Of a stretch of 30,078 nt of DNA, positions 23,178 to 30,078 are shown piece after piece. Location: positions 1-30,078 of the forward strand of contig CAJUKR010000017.1 in the NCBI GenBank assembly GCA_910587025.1, given 5' to 3'. Both the position numbers and the translations under genes were made by a program. The DNA is from an uncultured Christensenellaceae bacterium. Its GTDB lineage: Bacteria > Bacillota > Clostridia > Christensenellales > Pumilibacteraceae. Within the stretch, counting starts at the first letter, position 1. Every line of letters begins with the position of its first letter. Below the pieces are notes generated by a model that ran no database searches, was not told where the DNA came from, and worked only from the letters and a program-made list of their open reading frames with translations.

Positions 23178-25043
23178 ATGGCATTAAAGCAATTCAAGGC
23201 CGAGAGCAAGCGTCTGCTTGATCTCATGATCAACTCCATTTACACCAACAAAGAAATATTTTTGCGCGAGATAATCTCGAACGCGTCGGACGCTATCGAC
23301 AAACTGCACTTCATATCGCTCACCGATTCCGCCGCCGCTCGCGATTTCGAGATCCGCATCGACGCGGATAAGAACGCGCGCACGCTCACCGTTACGGACA
23401 ACGGCATCGGCATGACCGCCGCCGAGCTCGAGAGCAATCTCGGCACGATCGCAAAGAGCGGCACGCTCGATTTCAAGCAGAAGAACGCGAAATCGGATGA
23501 GAAGGACAGCCTTATAGGTCAGTTCGGCGTCGGTTTCTATTCCTGCTTCATGGTCGCCGACGAAGTTACGGTCATCTCCCGCAAATACGGCGAGGACGCC
23601 GCAAACAAGTGGACGAGCAAGGGCGTGAGCGGCTATACCGTTACCGCCGCCGAGCGCGAAACAAGCGGCACGACGGTTATACTTTCGCTCAAAGCCGACG
23701 ACGACGTCAAGTACTCCGAATATCTCGAAGAATACACGTTGCGCCGTCTCATAAAGCACTACTCGGATTATATCCGCTATCCCATCGTTATGCAGGTGGA
23801 AAAGACGGTGCCGAAGAAAGAAGGCGAGGGCAACGATATAGAAGTGTCGATCGAAACGCTCAATTCCATGGTTCCGATCTGGAAACGGAAAAAGAACGAG
23901 GTAAAGAAGGAAGAATACGAGAGTTTTTATGCCGATAAATTCTCCGATTACAATCCGCCCGCCCGCGTCATGACCGCGAGCATCGAGGGCGCGGTGAATT
24001 ATAACTGTCTGCTGTTTATTCCGAGCGAGCCGCCGTACGACTATTTCACCAAGGCGTACAAGCGCGGACTTCAGTTGTATTCGAGCGGCGTTCTCATCAT
24101 GGATAATTGCGAAAAGCTCCTGCCCGATTATCTCGGTTTCGTACGCGGCGTTGTGGATTCCGCCGATCTGTCGCTCAATATTTCCCGCGAAATGCTTCAG
24201 CATGACCGACAGCTTTCCGAGATCGCGAAGAGTCTGGAGAAAAAGATCTTGTCCGAGCTCGGCAAATGGCTGAAAGAGGACAGGGAGGCGTACGAAAAAT
24301 TCTTCGGCAAATTCGGCATGACGCTCAAATTCGGCGCGTACGAGAGTTTCGGCACGAAGCTCCCGCAGCTCAAAGACCTGTTTGTTTATTATTCGACCGA
24401 AGGCAAGTTCGTTACTCTCAAAGAGTACGTCGGCGGTATGAAAGAGGATCAGAAGGATATATATTACGCCGCGGGTTCGGACGTTGCGACGCTCCGCAGT
24501 CTGCCGCAGGTAACAGCCGTCACCGCCAAAGGTTACGCGGTGCTGCTCATGACCGACAACGTCGACGAGTTCGTCGTCAAGCTCATGGACAAATACGACG
24601 AAAAAACGCTCAGATCGGTTTCGTCGGACAAACTCGACATCGAAACGGAAGAGGAGAAGAAGGCGAATAAGGAAAAAGCCGATTCGTCGAAAACCTTGCT
24701 CGACGAAGTAAAGACCGCGCTCGGCACGAATGTTACCGAAGTCCGCCTGTCCAATATGCTCGGCGAATATCCGTCCGGACTGACTGCGAAAGGCGAACTG
24801 TCTATCGAAATGGCGAAGGTGCTGTCCGCGATGCCGGGTAACGAAAAGATCCGCGCGCAGTATGTGCTCGAGCTCAACCCCGCGCACCCGATGTTTGCGC
24901 TTGCCGAAAAACTGCTTGCGGAGGATAAAACGAAGTTCGGTCGGCTTTGCGTACTTTTGTACACCGAAGCCATGCTGACCGTCGGTATCAATCCCGAGAA
25001 CCCGTCCGAGTTCGTCAAGCTCATAAACGAATTCGTATCATAA
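23178..25043 (+). CDS. htpG: Chaperone protein HtpG (bacterial Hsp90)
   Basis: ATP-dependent chaperone of the cytosol. At 621 residues it is full length for the family. The N-terminal GHKL ATPase carries FLREIISNASDAIDKL, VTDNGIGMT and GQFGVGFYSCFMVADEV. The middle domain has VVDSADLSLNISREMLQ with the ATPase-stimulating arginine in SREMLQ. The C-terminal dimerisation domain is present to the end. AAAGGAG (23165-23171) is 6 nt from the ATG. It has its own promoter and no heat-shock operator was seen. Confidence 0.98.
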   Translation: MALKQFKAESKRLLDLMINSIYTNKEIFLREIISNASDAIDKLHFISLTDSAAARDFEIRIDADKNARTLTVTDNGIGMTAAELESNLGTIAKSGTLDFKQKNAKSDEKDSLIGQFGVGFYSCFMVADEVTVISRKYGEDAANKWTSKGVSGYTVTAAERETSGTTVILSLKADDDVKYSEYLEEYTLRRLIKHYSDYIRYPIVMQVEKTVPKKEGEGNDIEVSIETLNSMVPIWKRKKNEVKKEEYESFYADKFSDYNPPARVMTASIEGAVNYNCLLFIPSEPPYDYFTKAYKRGLQLYSSGVLIMDNCEKLLPDYLGFVRGVVDSADLSLNISREMLQHDRQLSEIAKSLEKKILSELGKWLKEDREAYEKFFGKFGMTLKFGAYESFGTKLPQLKDLFVYYSTEGKFVTLKEYVGGMKEDQKDIYYAAGSDVATLRSLPQVTAVTAKGYAVLLMTDNVDEFVVKLMDKYDEKTLRSVSSDKLDIETEEEKKANKEKADSSKTLLDEVKTALGTNVTEVRLSNMLGEYPSGLTAKGELSIEMAKVLSAMPGNEKIRAQYVLELNPAHPMFALAEKLLAEDKTKFGRLCVLLYTEAMLTVGINPENPSEFVKLINEFVS

Positions 25044-25066
25044 ACGGAAGCGTATACATCGCGTGA

Positions 25067-25200
25067 TACGGGCTGCGTGCGTTTCGGCGACTCGATCATG
25101 TACGCTTTGTACAATCCCTTCGTCGCCTCGCCGCCTGTTACCCGTCTGACGCGCGTTTACGCTCCCGTGGCACCGGTATGAGCCCGTAATTCGATTTTTT
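25067..25200 (+). other. Possible structured RNA leader between htpG and the reductase gene
   Basis: TACGGGCT (25067-25074) can pair perfectly with AGCCCGTA (25181-25188), enclosing 106 nt and followed by TTCGATTTTTT. Inside are TGTAC-GCTTT-GTACA (25099-25113) and GGCGAC/GTCGCC (25086-25091 with 25122-25127), which competes with CGGCGA/TCGCCG (25085-25090 with 25128-25133). This multi-stem outline ending in a T-run looks like an attenuator or riboswitch, but no known class was recognised and no promoter was found before it. Confidence 0.35.
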
Positions 25201-25209
25201 GAGGTATAT

Positions 25210-25827
25210 ATGAAAGTATTGCTCGTAAACGGAAGTTCGCGCCCGAACGGCTGCACGTCGGTCGCGCTCGGCGAGGTCGCCCGCGCGCTCGGCGAAGAGG
25301 GGATCGAAAGCGAAACGTTTTTTATAGGAAATAAACCGATGTCGGACTGCATAGCCTGCCGCAAGTGCCGCGAACTCGGCAAATGCGTATTCGACGACGC
25401 GGCGAACGAACTGTCTGCGAAGGCGGCGGAATGCGACGGCTTCGTATTCGGTTCGCCCGTGTACTATTCGCATCCGTCGGCTCGGCTTTTGACAGTCATG
25501 GATCGGGCGTTTTATTCGGGCGGCAAAAATTTCTTTCAGAAGCCCGCCGCCGCAGTCCTTGCCGCGCGCCGCGCAGGTTCGGTCGCGTCAATGGACGTGA
25601 TAAACAAACATTTTTCCATATGCTCGATGCCGATCGTGTCGTCTACATACTGGAATCACATATTCGGGACGCAACCCGAAGAAGTTGCGGCTGACACCGA
25701 GGGTATGATGACTATGTACAATCTCGGTAAGAATATGGCGTGGCTACTGAAGTGTATAGACGCAGGCAAAAAGGCGGGAGTGACGGCGCCCGAAAATAAA
25801 AAAATCACAACGAATTTCATAAGATAA
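25210..25827 (+). CDS. NADPH-dependent FMN reductase / iron-sulfur flavoprotein-like
   Basis: 205-residue flavodoxin-fold protein. The FMN phosphate loop is at the N-terminus (VNGSSRPNGCT), and FGSPVYYSHPSARL is the flavin-binding segment of this family. Residues 47-59 read CIACRKCRELGKC, a CX2CX2CX5C pattern that matches the compact motif (CX2CX2CX4-7C) binding a 4Fe-4S cluster in archaeal and clostridial iron-sulfur flavoproteins. It may therefore shuttle electrons between ferredoxin and flavin acceptors, or detoxify oxidants. TGAGG lies 6 nt before the ATG. It may be cotranscribed with htpG through the 166-nt gap. A terminator follows. Confidence 0.85.
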   Translation: MKVLLVNGSSRPNGCTSVALGEVARALGEEGIESETFFIGNKPMSDCIACRKCRELGKCVFDDAANELSAKAAECDGFVFGSPVYYSHPSARLLTVMDRAFYSGGKNFFQKPAAAVLAARRAGSVASMDVINKHFSICSMPIVSSTYWNHIFGTQPEEVAADTEGMMTMYNLGKNMAWLLKCIDAGKKAGVTAPENKKITTNFIR

Positions 25828-25857
25828 CAATAAGATAACAAACGGCTATAATAAAGC

Positions 25858-25884
25858 AAACGACCCGAAATTTTCGGGTCGTTT
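25858..25884. terminator. Bidirectional terminator between convergent genes
   Basis: AAACGACCCGAA (25858-25869) and TTCGGGTCGTTT (25873-25884) form a perfect 12-bp stem around ATT. It is symmetric, so it serves the reductase (+) and the small membrane protein (-). Confidence 0.82.
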
Positions 25885-25914
25885 ATCTATGCTCTCGAGT
25901 AATGATTTTCGATG

Positions 25915-26412
25915 TCATAACATTTGCTCAAACGTATATAATCGCATTGCAACGGGGAAGTAGACAATATAAATAAAGTCTTTGAACGTTCCGTCGTCGC
26001 GCGGGAATTTTCCCGTATACTTCCAACTGTATTCTTCCGACCAGTCGGGACGCCATTCTTCAGGCACCGATTTTTTCCCTTTTGCGAGCCAATCGAACAC
26101 ATATTGCGCGCGGTTTTCCGCATCTTTGCTTTTTTCATGATTGAAATCTTCGATAAGTTCGGTCGGTTCTTCTTTCAGCTTGAATACACGATATTCTTCG
26201 CCGTCGCTCGGAAAGCCGAAAGTCGATACCGAATATTCGAGTTCCATATCTTCGGGCATTATTATATTCCAGCGAGATAACATTACTTCCTGTATAGTGT
26301 TACTTCGATTCGGTACAAAAAAAATAAATATATACATTACAATCAGACCGATTACGAGCGCAGCGATTATGAGTAACAGCGTCAATTTCAAATGGGACTT
26401 CTTTTCTTCCAT
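25915..26412 (-). CDS. Hypothetical single-pass membrane protein
   Basis: 165 residues: a short basic N-terminus, one strong hydrophobic segment (about 8-33, LTLLLIIAALVIGLIVMYIF), and an extracytoplasmic domain of about 130 residues rich in aromatic and acidic residues (EEWRPDWSEEYSWKYTGKF). I do not recognise a family. The DNA is AT-rich compared with the flanking radical SAM gene. The start codon is preceded at 6 nt by a run of seven G (minus strand, 26425-26419) serving as ribosome binding site in place of an AGGAGG. It is monocistronic. Confidence 0.78.
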   Translation of the reverse strand: MEEKKSHLKLTLLLIIAALVIGLIVMYIFIFFVPNRSNTIQEVMLSRWNIIMPEDMELEYSVSTFGFPSDGEEYRVFKLKEEPTELIEDFNHEKSKDAENRAQYVFDWLAKGKKSVPEEWRPDWSEEYSWKYTGKFPRDDGTFKDFIYIVYFPVAMRLYTFEQML

Positions 26413-26680
26413 ATTTTACCCCCCCGTTTACGCGTTTATAACGTTATTCATAACATTCATTGTTTTATTTATATTCGGATTATCTGCGTAAGTTATTATA
26501 CGTTGGTTATCATAAATATAGCTTACGGCAATATTTGACGCAGACCTCTTGAAATAATATAGTCACAATATAGCATATTACTGTGATTGAGTCAATCGGA
26601 TATTGCCGAGGCGAAACATCGTTTTTCGGTGTTTATTCGTTTTACTCCCGCCGCCGCATATGTTACAATATAGTCGGAGA
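26413..26680. promoter_or_regulatory. Divergent intergenic region with the radical SAM gene promoter
   Basis: For the + strand gene, TTTACT (26641-26646), 17 nt, TACAAT (26664-26669) is followed by GGAGA (26676-26680) 7 nt before its ATG, leaving a leader of only about 12 nt. The rest (26426-26640) is AT-rich, has a perfect palindrome ATAACGTTAT near 26440, and shows no gene. No strong minus-strand promoter could be chosen. Confidence 0.6.
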
Positions 26681-26687
26681 ATGATTT

Positions 26688-27596
26688 ATGAGATACAACG
26701 CGCTTTCAAAGTATCTGACGAGTCGGTTCGGCGGCAAGGTATACAAACTCGCGCTCGACGGCGGCATGACATGTCCCAATCGCGACGGCAGGATCGGCAC
26801 CGATGGGTGCGTATTCTGTTCGGAAGGCGGGAGCGGCGACTTCGCCGAGCCGTACGACGGCGACGTTTGGGGAATGATCGGGCGCGCAAAAGAGAGGGTG
26901 CGCGCAAAGACCCGCGACGATAAATTCATTGTATATTTTCAGAGCTATACCAACACTTACGCGCCGACCGAATACTTGAGAACGCTGTTTACGGCGGCGA
27001 TCTCGCACCCGTCTGCGGTCGCGCTGTCCGTCGGCACGCGTCCCGATTGTCTTCCGCCCGACATTCTCGATCTGCTCGGGGCGCTGAACGCGCAAAAGCC
27101 AGTGTTTGTCGAACTCGGACTTCAGACGGTAAACGCACGTACGGCGCGGCTCATTCGCAGGGGATACGAAACCGAAGTATATGACAAAGCGGCGGAAAAC
27201 CTGAGGTCGCGCGGCATCAATGTCGTAGCGCACGTTATACTCGGACTGCCCGGCGAAACGAAAGAGGATATGCTCGAGACCGTGCGGCATGTCGGTCGCA
27301 CCGCCGACGGCATCAAACTTCAGCTTCTGCACGTGCTTCGCGGGACGGAACTCGAAAAAATGTACGGACGGGGCGAGGTTATCCCGCTTTCGCTCGAAGA
27401 ATATACGGAACTGCTTGCCGATTGCGTCGAGGCGTTACCGCCCGATATCGTCATACATCGACTGACGGGCGACGCGCCCAAACGCCTGCTTGTCGCTCCG
27501 TCGTGGTCGGCGGATAAAAAACGCGTGCTCGGCGCGATCTCGGCGACGTTCGAACGCCGCGACGTCGGACAGGGCGGAAATCGTATTCGGATCTGA
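26688..27596 (+). CDS. Radical SAM protein, TIGR01212/YhcC family
   Basis: 302 residues, the size of E. coli YhcC. The cluster-binding cysteines are in MTCPNRDGRIGTDGCVFC (Cys29, Cys41, Cys44), the unusual CX11CX2C spacing of this family in place of CX3CX2C. Further family segments are YFQSYTNTYAP, GTRPDCLPPD, VELGLQTVNARTARLIRRG and HVILGLPGETKEDM. The reaction is unknown; family members are often linked to RNA modification or sulfur transfer without firm proof. The HAD phosphatase gene follows after 32 nt, so they are probably in one transcript. Confidence 0.9.
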   Translation: MRYNALSKYLTSRFGGKVYKLALDGGMTCPNRDGRIGTDGCVFCSEGGSGDFAEPYDGDVWGMIGRAKERVRAKTRDDKFIVYFQSYTNTYAPTEYLRTLFTAAISHPSAVALSVGTRPDCLPPDILDLLGALNAQKPVFVELGLQTVNARTARLIRRGYETEVYDKAAENLRSRGINVVAHVILGLPGETKEDMLETVRHVGRTADGIKLQLLHVLRGTELEKMYGRGEVIPLSLEEYTELLADCVEALPPDIVIHRLTGDAPKRLLVAPSWSADKKRVLGAISATFERRDVGQGGNRIRI

Positions 27597-27628
27597 GCGT
27601 GAAATTCCGATCGGAGGAACAACGAAGA

Positions 27629-28315
27629 ATGATAAAGCATATTTTGATCGATCTCGACGATACGGTACTTGATTTTCGCAGGTGCGAAGCCGAAGCGCTC
27701 AAGCTCGCGCTTGCCGAGTGCGGGATAGAGCCTACGGAGCATACCGTGAGAAGATACAGCGAGATAAACGACGCGGGCTGGAAAAAGCTCGAGGCGGGAC
27801 TTATCACGCGCGAGCGGCTGCTCGTGTGGCGTTTCGAGGAATTGTTTTCCGAACTGGGCGTGATCGCAGACGCCGAAGAGGTCAACGCGGCTTATAAGCT
27901 CCGACTGTCCGAGCAATGCTTTTTCGTCGACGGCGCGCCGGAAATGCTCGACGCGCTGTACGGAAAATATCGGTTGTATCTCGCGTCCAACGGCACGGCT
28001 GTCGTGCAGGACGGACGTATCGCACGAGCCGGCATAGCAAAATATTTCGACCGCATATTCATTTCGCAGCGGCTCGGTTTCAACAAACCCGATCCGCGGT
28101 TCTTCGACGCGGCTTTCGACGCTATAGGCGATGCGAAAAGGGAAGAAACGGTAATCGTCGGCGACAGTCCGAGCTCGGATATTCGCGGCGGCATGAACGC
28201 GGGCATACGCACCGTATGGTTCGATCCCGACGGAAAAGCGCTTCCGCCGGGTATAACGCCGACGTTTATCGTCCGCACTCTCGCCGAAGTACCGTCCGTT
28301 ATCGGACGGATCTGA
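27629..28315 (+). CDS. HAD-superfamily hydrolase, YjjG-like (nucleotide 5'-phosphatase type)
   Basis: 228 residues. HAD motif I is LIDLDDTVLDF with Asp8 and Asp10 as nucleophile and acid/base. A helical C1 cap follows (about 15-90), then motif II LASNGTA, motif III lysine in LGFNKPDPRFF, and motif IV VGDSPSSDIRGG. The ending and the DLDDT start match the YjjG/pyrimidine 5'-nucleotidase branch, which removes phosphate from (non-canonical) nucleotides. The ATG at 27629 is preferred over a GTG at 27599 because GGAGG (27613-27617) lies before it and motif I normally starts within 10 residues. Confidence 0.88.
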   Translation: MIKHILIDLDDTVLDFRRCEAEALKLALAECGIEPTEHTVRRYSEINDAGWKKLEAGLITRERLLVWRFEELFSELGVIADAEEVNAAYKLRLSEQCFFVDGAPEMLDALYGKYRLYLASNGTAVVQDGRIARAGIAKYFDRIFISQRLGFNKPDPRFFDAAFDAIGDAKREETVIVGDSPSSDIRGGMNAGIRTVWFDPDGKALPPGITPTFIVRTLAEVPSVIGRI

Positions 28316-28335
28316 CATAAGCCCGAAATAAACGT

Positions 28336-28358
28336 CCGTCGAAAATCGACGGGTGTTT
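28336..28358 (+). terminator. Hairpin after the HAD gene
   Basis: CCGTCGA (28336-28342) pairs with TCGACGG (28346-28352) around AAA, followed by GTGTTTT. The T-run is modest. It lies 20 nt after the stop. Confidence 0.65.
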
Positions 28359-28375
28359 TACGTGACAAAATTCGA

Positions 28376-28438
28376 AATGTGGACACGACGCTGTCCACAT
28401 TAGTATGGTATAATGCAATTAGAATAAATGTTCTAATT
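28376..28438 (+). promoter_or_regulatory. Extended -10 promoter between two perfect inverted repeats
   Basis: The promoter is TGGTATAAT (28406-28414), an extended -10 with no -35. Upstream, AATGTGGACA (28376-28385) and TGTCCACATT (28392-28401) form a perfect 10-6-10 inverted repeat that occupies the -35 position. Downstream, AATTAGAA (28417-28424) and TTCTAATT (28431-28438) form a perfect 8-6-8 repeat over the transcription start. The inner part GAATAAATGTTC is one base from the Firmicute LexA core GAAC-N4-GTTC. ACGGAGG (28444-28450) is the ribosome binding site. Confidence 0.72.
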
Positions 28439-28459
28439 TTTCAACGGAGGCATTATACT

Positions 28460-28894
28460 ATGAGAGAATATGCAGAAGCGATTTTTAAGGTCAGACCGCG
28501 CTTGGAGAAGCTCGAAACGAAACTGGACGCCATGCTCGATAAAATGAGTATGAATCGTTCGTCAAATACTTTCGAGCTTATGACTTCGGTTATGGGCGTG
28601 ATCGAACTGAAGCGCATGGTCGTGGACATGGCGCGTGCGTACGACGCCATGAAAAACGTATTGACCGAGCGCGAAGCCGCGGTATACGAGGCAAAGACGG
28701 CGGGGAAGTCGGACGAAGCGATCGCCGCCGAACTCGGCGTGTGCCGCGCCACCGTGAGCAAACAGCGTGTTTCGGCTCAACGCAAATGCGAAGCGGTACT
28801 TTGCAGCCTTAAAAAGCGCGGTCTGGACGTGACCGCCTGCAAAGACGCATTCGCCATGGCGGGCATGAAGATAATTATGAAAAAAGCGGCGTAA
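28460..28894 (+). CDS. Small HTH protein resembling sigma-70 region 4
   Basis: 144 residues. The N-terminal half is helical and charged (a possible coiled coil, FKVRPRLEKLETKLDAMLDKM). The second half, about residues 77-115, is LTEREAAVYEAKTAGKSDEAIAAELGVCRATVSKQRVSAQRK, a helix-turn-helix of the sigma-70 region 4/LuxR type with recognition helix CRATVSKQRVSAQR. No sigma region 2 is present, so it is not a whole sigma factor but may be a DNA-binding regulator, perhaps autoregulatory given the operators before it. The ATG at 28460 is chosen for ACGGAGG 9 nt upstream. The stop codon lies inside the terminator stem. Confidence 0.78.
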   Translation: MREYAEAIFKVRPRLEKLETKLDAMLDKMSMNRSSNTFELMTSVMGVIELKRMVVDMARAYDAMKNVLTEREAAVYEAKTAGKSDEAIAAELGVCRATVSKQRVSAQRKCEAVLCSLKKRGLDVTACKDAFAMAGMKIIMKKAA

Positions 28895-28916
28895 CCATAT
28901 CGGTTACGCCGCTTTT
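28882..28916. terminator. Bidirectional terminator overlapping the HTH gene stop
   Basis: AAAAGCGGCGTAACC (28882-28896) and GGTTACGCCGCTTTT (28902-28916) form a perfect 15-bp stem around ATATC. The left arm contains the last codons and the TAA of the HTH gene. The minus-strand version has a T-run for rubredoxin. Confidence 0.88.
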
Positions 28917-28944
28917 CGTATTGTTTCCGTAAGAAAGCGCCGGT

Positions 28945-29100
28945 TTATTCCGTCGCAAATTCGTCTTTGCCGACGCTGCAGAGAGGACATGCAAAATCCT
29001 CGGGAACATCGCTCCATGCAGTGCCTGGTGCGATACCGTTATCCGGATCGCCGAGCTCCTCGTCATACTCATATCCGCATACCTGACAGATATATTTCAT
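28945..29100 (-). CDS. Rubredoxin
   Basis: A 51-residue mononuclear iron electron carrier. Two Cys pairs, YICQVCGYEYDEE (Cys5, Cys8) and FACPLCSVGKDEF (Cys38, Cys41), bind the iron, with the usual GDPDNGIAPGTAWSDVPED between. The ATG at 29100 is preceded by a perfect AAAGGAGGT at 6 nt. It lies downstream of the flavodiiron gene on the same strand and is the expected electron donor for it. It has its own promoter, so it can be made independently. Confidence 0.97.
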   Translation of the reverse strand: MKYICQVCGYEYDEELGDPDNGIAPGTAWSDVPEDFACPLCSVGKDEFATE

Positions 29101-29150
29101 ATATGTACCTCCTTTGTATATAAATATTCGGATAAATCGATCGTAAGACA

Positions 29151-29179
29151 ATAATATATCAAATTACGACATAAGTCAA
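29151..29179 (-). promoter_or_regulatory. Rubredoxin promoter
   Basis: On the minus strand, TTGACT (29179-29174), 17 nt, TATTAT (29156-29151). The leader is about 45 nt and ends in the AAAGGAGGT ribosome binding site. Confidence 0.82.
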
Positions 29180-29462
29180 GCGACATACGACAAATAAATT
29201 ACGGCGGCATGTCGAAGATACGTCAAGTATCCGTAAAGCCGATATTCGCAACGATCGCAAGCGGCGCTGTGTCGGGACTTGATTTGTTCCGCTTTCCGTT
29301 TCGATAAGCAGTCCGATGGGGGAGCGGTGACGAGCTTTGTGAACCTGTTTGATTTTTCGGTGTACGAAAAACAATGCGAAACTCGTCGGCGAAAGAACCG
29401 TTTATGCCGTCTTGTTGCTCGCTTTCATTGCGCGGAAAAGTACATAATGAAGTACGACGGTC
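29180..29462. other. Intergenic stretch without a supported gene
   Basis: This 283-nt gap separates the flavodiiron gene from the rubredoxin promoter. Short open frames on both strands lack ribosome binding sites. The only structure noted is TTTTTCG-GTGTA-CGAAAAA (29353-29371), a weak symmetric hairpin that may partly terminate the flavodiiron transcript. Confidence 0.4.
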
Positions 29463-30071
29463 TTATGCCAATTCTTCGGCAAGCGCCTTGATCTTCTTCT
29501 TGTCGTCCGCTTTCATCGCCGCGTGCAAAGTCACGTTATTTTCCGCAAACTTAAGATCCTTGCAGTTTTCGAGCATACCGCGCATGACTTTCTGCGCAGT
29601 CGGCGCCCACGAGCCGTTTTCGATAAACGCAACCGTACGGTTTTTATAGCCGCGTTCGGTGAGATCGCCTATAAACGTGCGCATGAACGGGAATATCTCG
29701 CCGTTGTAAGTCGTGGTGGCAAGTACGATCTTGTTGTACTTGAACGCGTCCTCGACCGCTTCGCTCATATCGCAGCGCGCGAGATCGAACAGGGGGACTT
29801 TGACGCCTTTCGCTTCGAGCTCGGTTTTGAGCAGCATGACGGCTTCGGCGGTGTGTCCGTAAACGGAAGTATACGCGATCGTAACGCCTTCGGCTTCGGG
29901 CTCGTACGCCGACCAGGTGTTATAAAGCCCGATATAATATCCGAGATTCTCCGTCAGAATTTCGCCGTGCAGGGGACATATGGTCTTTATGTCGAGCGCC
30001 GCCGCTTTTTTGAGTACGTTCTGCACCTGCGCACCGTATTTTCCCACGATGCCGAAATAATACCGTCTTGC
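29463..30071 (-). CDS. Flavodiiron protein FprA, C-terminal part (partial)
   Basis: Flavodiiron proteins reduce oxygen (or NO) to water using electrons from rubredoxin. Seen here is the end of the metallo-beta-lactamase-like domain (ARRYYFGIVGKYGAQV, then TICPLHGEI, whose His fits a diiron ligand) and the whole flavodoxin domain with the FMN loop IAYTSVYGHTAEA and TTTYNGEIFPFM. About 200 residues are present; the N-terminal half lies beyond the window. The GTG at 30045-30047 could be read as a start, but family similarity continues upstream of it, so it is not the real start. An in-frame TAG at 30072-30074 interrupts the frame 4 nt from the edge, probably an end artefact. Confidence 0.9.
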   Translation of the reverse strand, partial: ARRYYFGIVGKYGAQVQNVLKKAAALDIKTICPLHGEILTENLGYYIGLYNTWSAYEPEAEGVTIAYTSVYGHTAEAVMLLKTELEAKGVKVPLFDLARCDMSEAVEDAFKYNKIVLATTTYNGEIFPFMRTFIGDLTERGYKNRTVAFIENGSWAPTAQKVMRGMLENCKDLKFAENNVTLHAAMKADDKKKIKALAEELA

Positions 30072-30078
30072 CTAGATC

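Noticed and set aside
25164..25180. T-box-like core GTGGCACCG in the leader before the reductase gene
   Set aside because: The nine bases match the T-box core, but the preceding AGG is missing, no stem I features or matching antiterminator were found, and the downstream gene is unrelated to amino acids.
29159..29491. Small open frames on both strands between the flavodiiron and rubredoxin genes
   Set aside because: No ribosome binding sites, no recognisable domain, Arg-rich out-of-frame style composition, and overlap with the rubredoxin promoter.
1..30078. CRISPR arrays, insertion sequences, prophage or toxin-antitoxin modules
   Set aside because: No regularly spaced repeats, transposase, integrase, phage structural genes or paired small toxin/antitoxin frames were seen.

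Overview
The window reads as a moderately GC-rich chromosome segment of an anaerobic, low-redox Firmicute of the Clostridia type, most likely an uncultured gut lineage. The reasons are strong AGGAGG-type ribosome binding sites, consensus TTGACA/TATAAT promoters with 17-nt spacers, short hairpin terminators, a rubredoxin plus flavodiiron protein pair, and a CX2CX2CX5C iron-sulfur-flavoprotein-like reductase. The species cannot be named from this sequence. Most genes are housekeeping, tightly packed and on the + strand. Two stretches are visibly AT-richer: about 21440-22940 and 25830-26690.

Layout. 1-201: tail of an unidentified gene and a perfect 16-bp hairpin. 308-1609: mnmE. 1889-6323: gyrB-gyrA with its own promoter and terminator. 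6457-7854: mscS and a small membrane-anchored protein. 7906-12250: a copper operon promoter with an 18-bp operator-like palindrome, then copA (with a CopZ-like domain that has its own internal start), mazG and dus, joined by 4-bp overlaps. 12356-12649: a small ABM-fold protein. 12733-14004 (-): a COG0523/CobW GTPase with a very His-rich tract, divergent from rsmF-like 14108-15412. 15427-17067: two overlapping xylose-isomerase-like TIM-barrel genes, the first broken in a G7 run.

17162-21434 is a compact promoter-led cluster: a CrtC/AttH-like lipocalin-fold protein, a rifampin-phosphotransferase/PEP-synthase-like dikinase, and a polytopic membrane protein. It is the best candidate here for an undescribed system. 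21516-22940 is an AT-rich patch (DUF1349-like protein, orphan hairpins, small lipoprotein) lying just beyond the 3' end of a tRNA-Gly(CCC). Then come htpG, a possible structured leader, and an iron-sulfur-flavoprotein-like reductase. Next are a small single-pass membrane protein (-), a TIGR01212-type radical SAM protein, a YjjG-like HAD phosphatase, and a small HTH protein whose promoter sits between two perfect inverted repeats. The window closes with rubredoxin and the C-terminal half of a flavodiiron protein (both -), an oxygen-scavenging pair.

Regulatory signals are unusually legible. Three genes (mnmE, mscS, the rsmF homologue) have a well-placed -35/-10 promoter whose -10 ends only 6-7 nt before the ATG, which implies leaderless mRNAs. 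Other genes in the window carry normal Shine-Dalgarno sites. All family assignments come from motif reading; no database search was possible.
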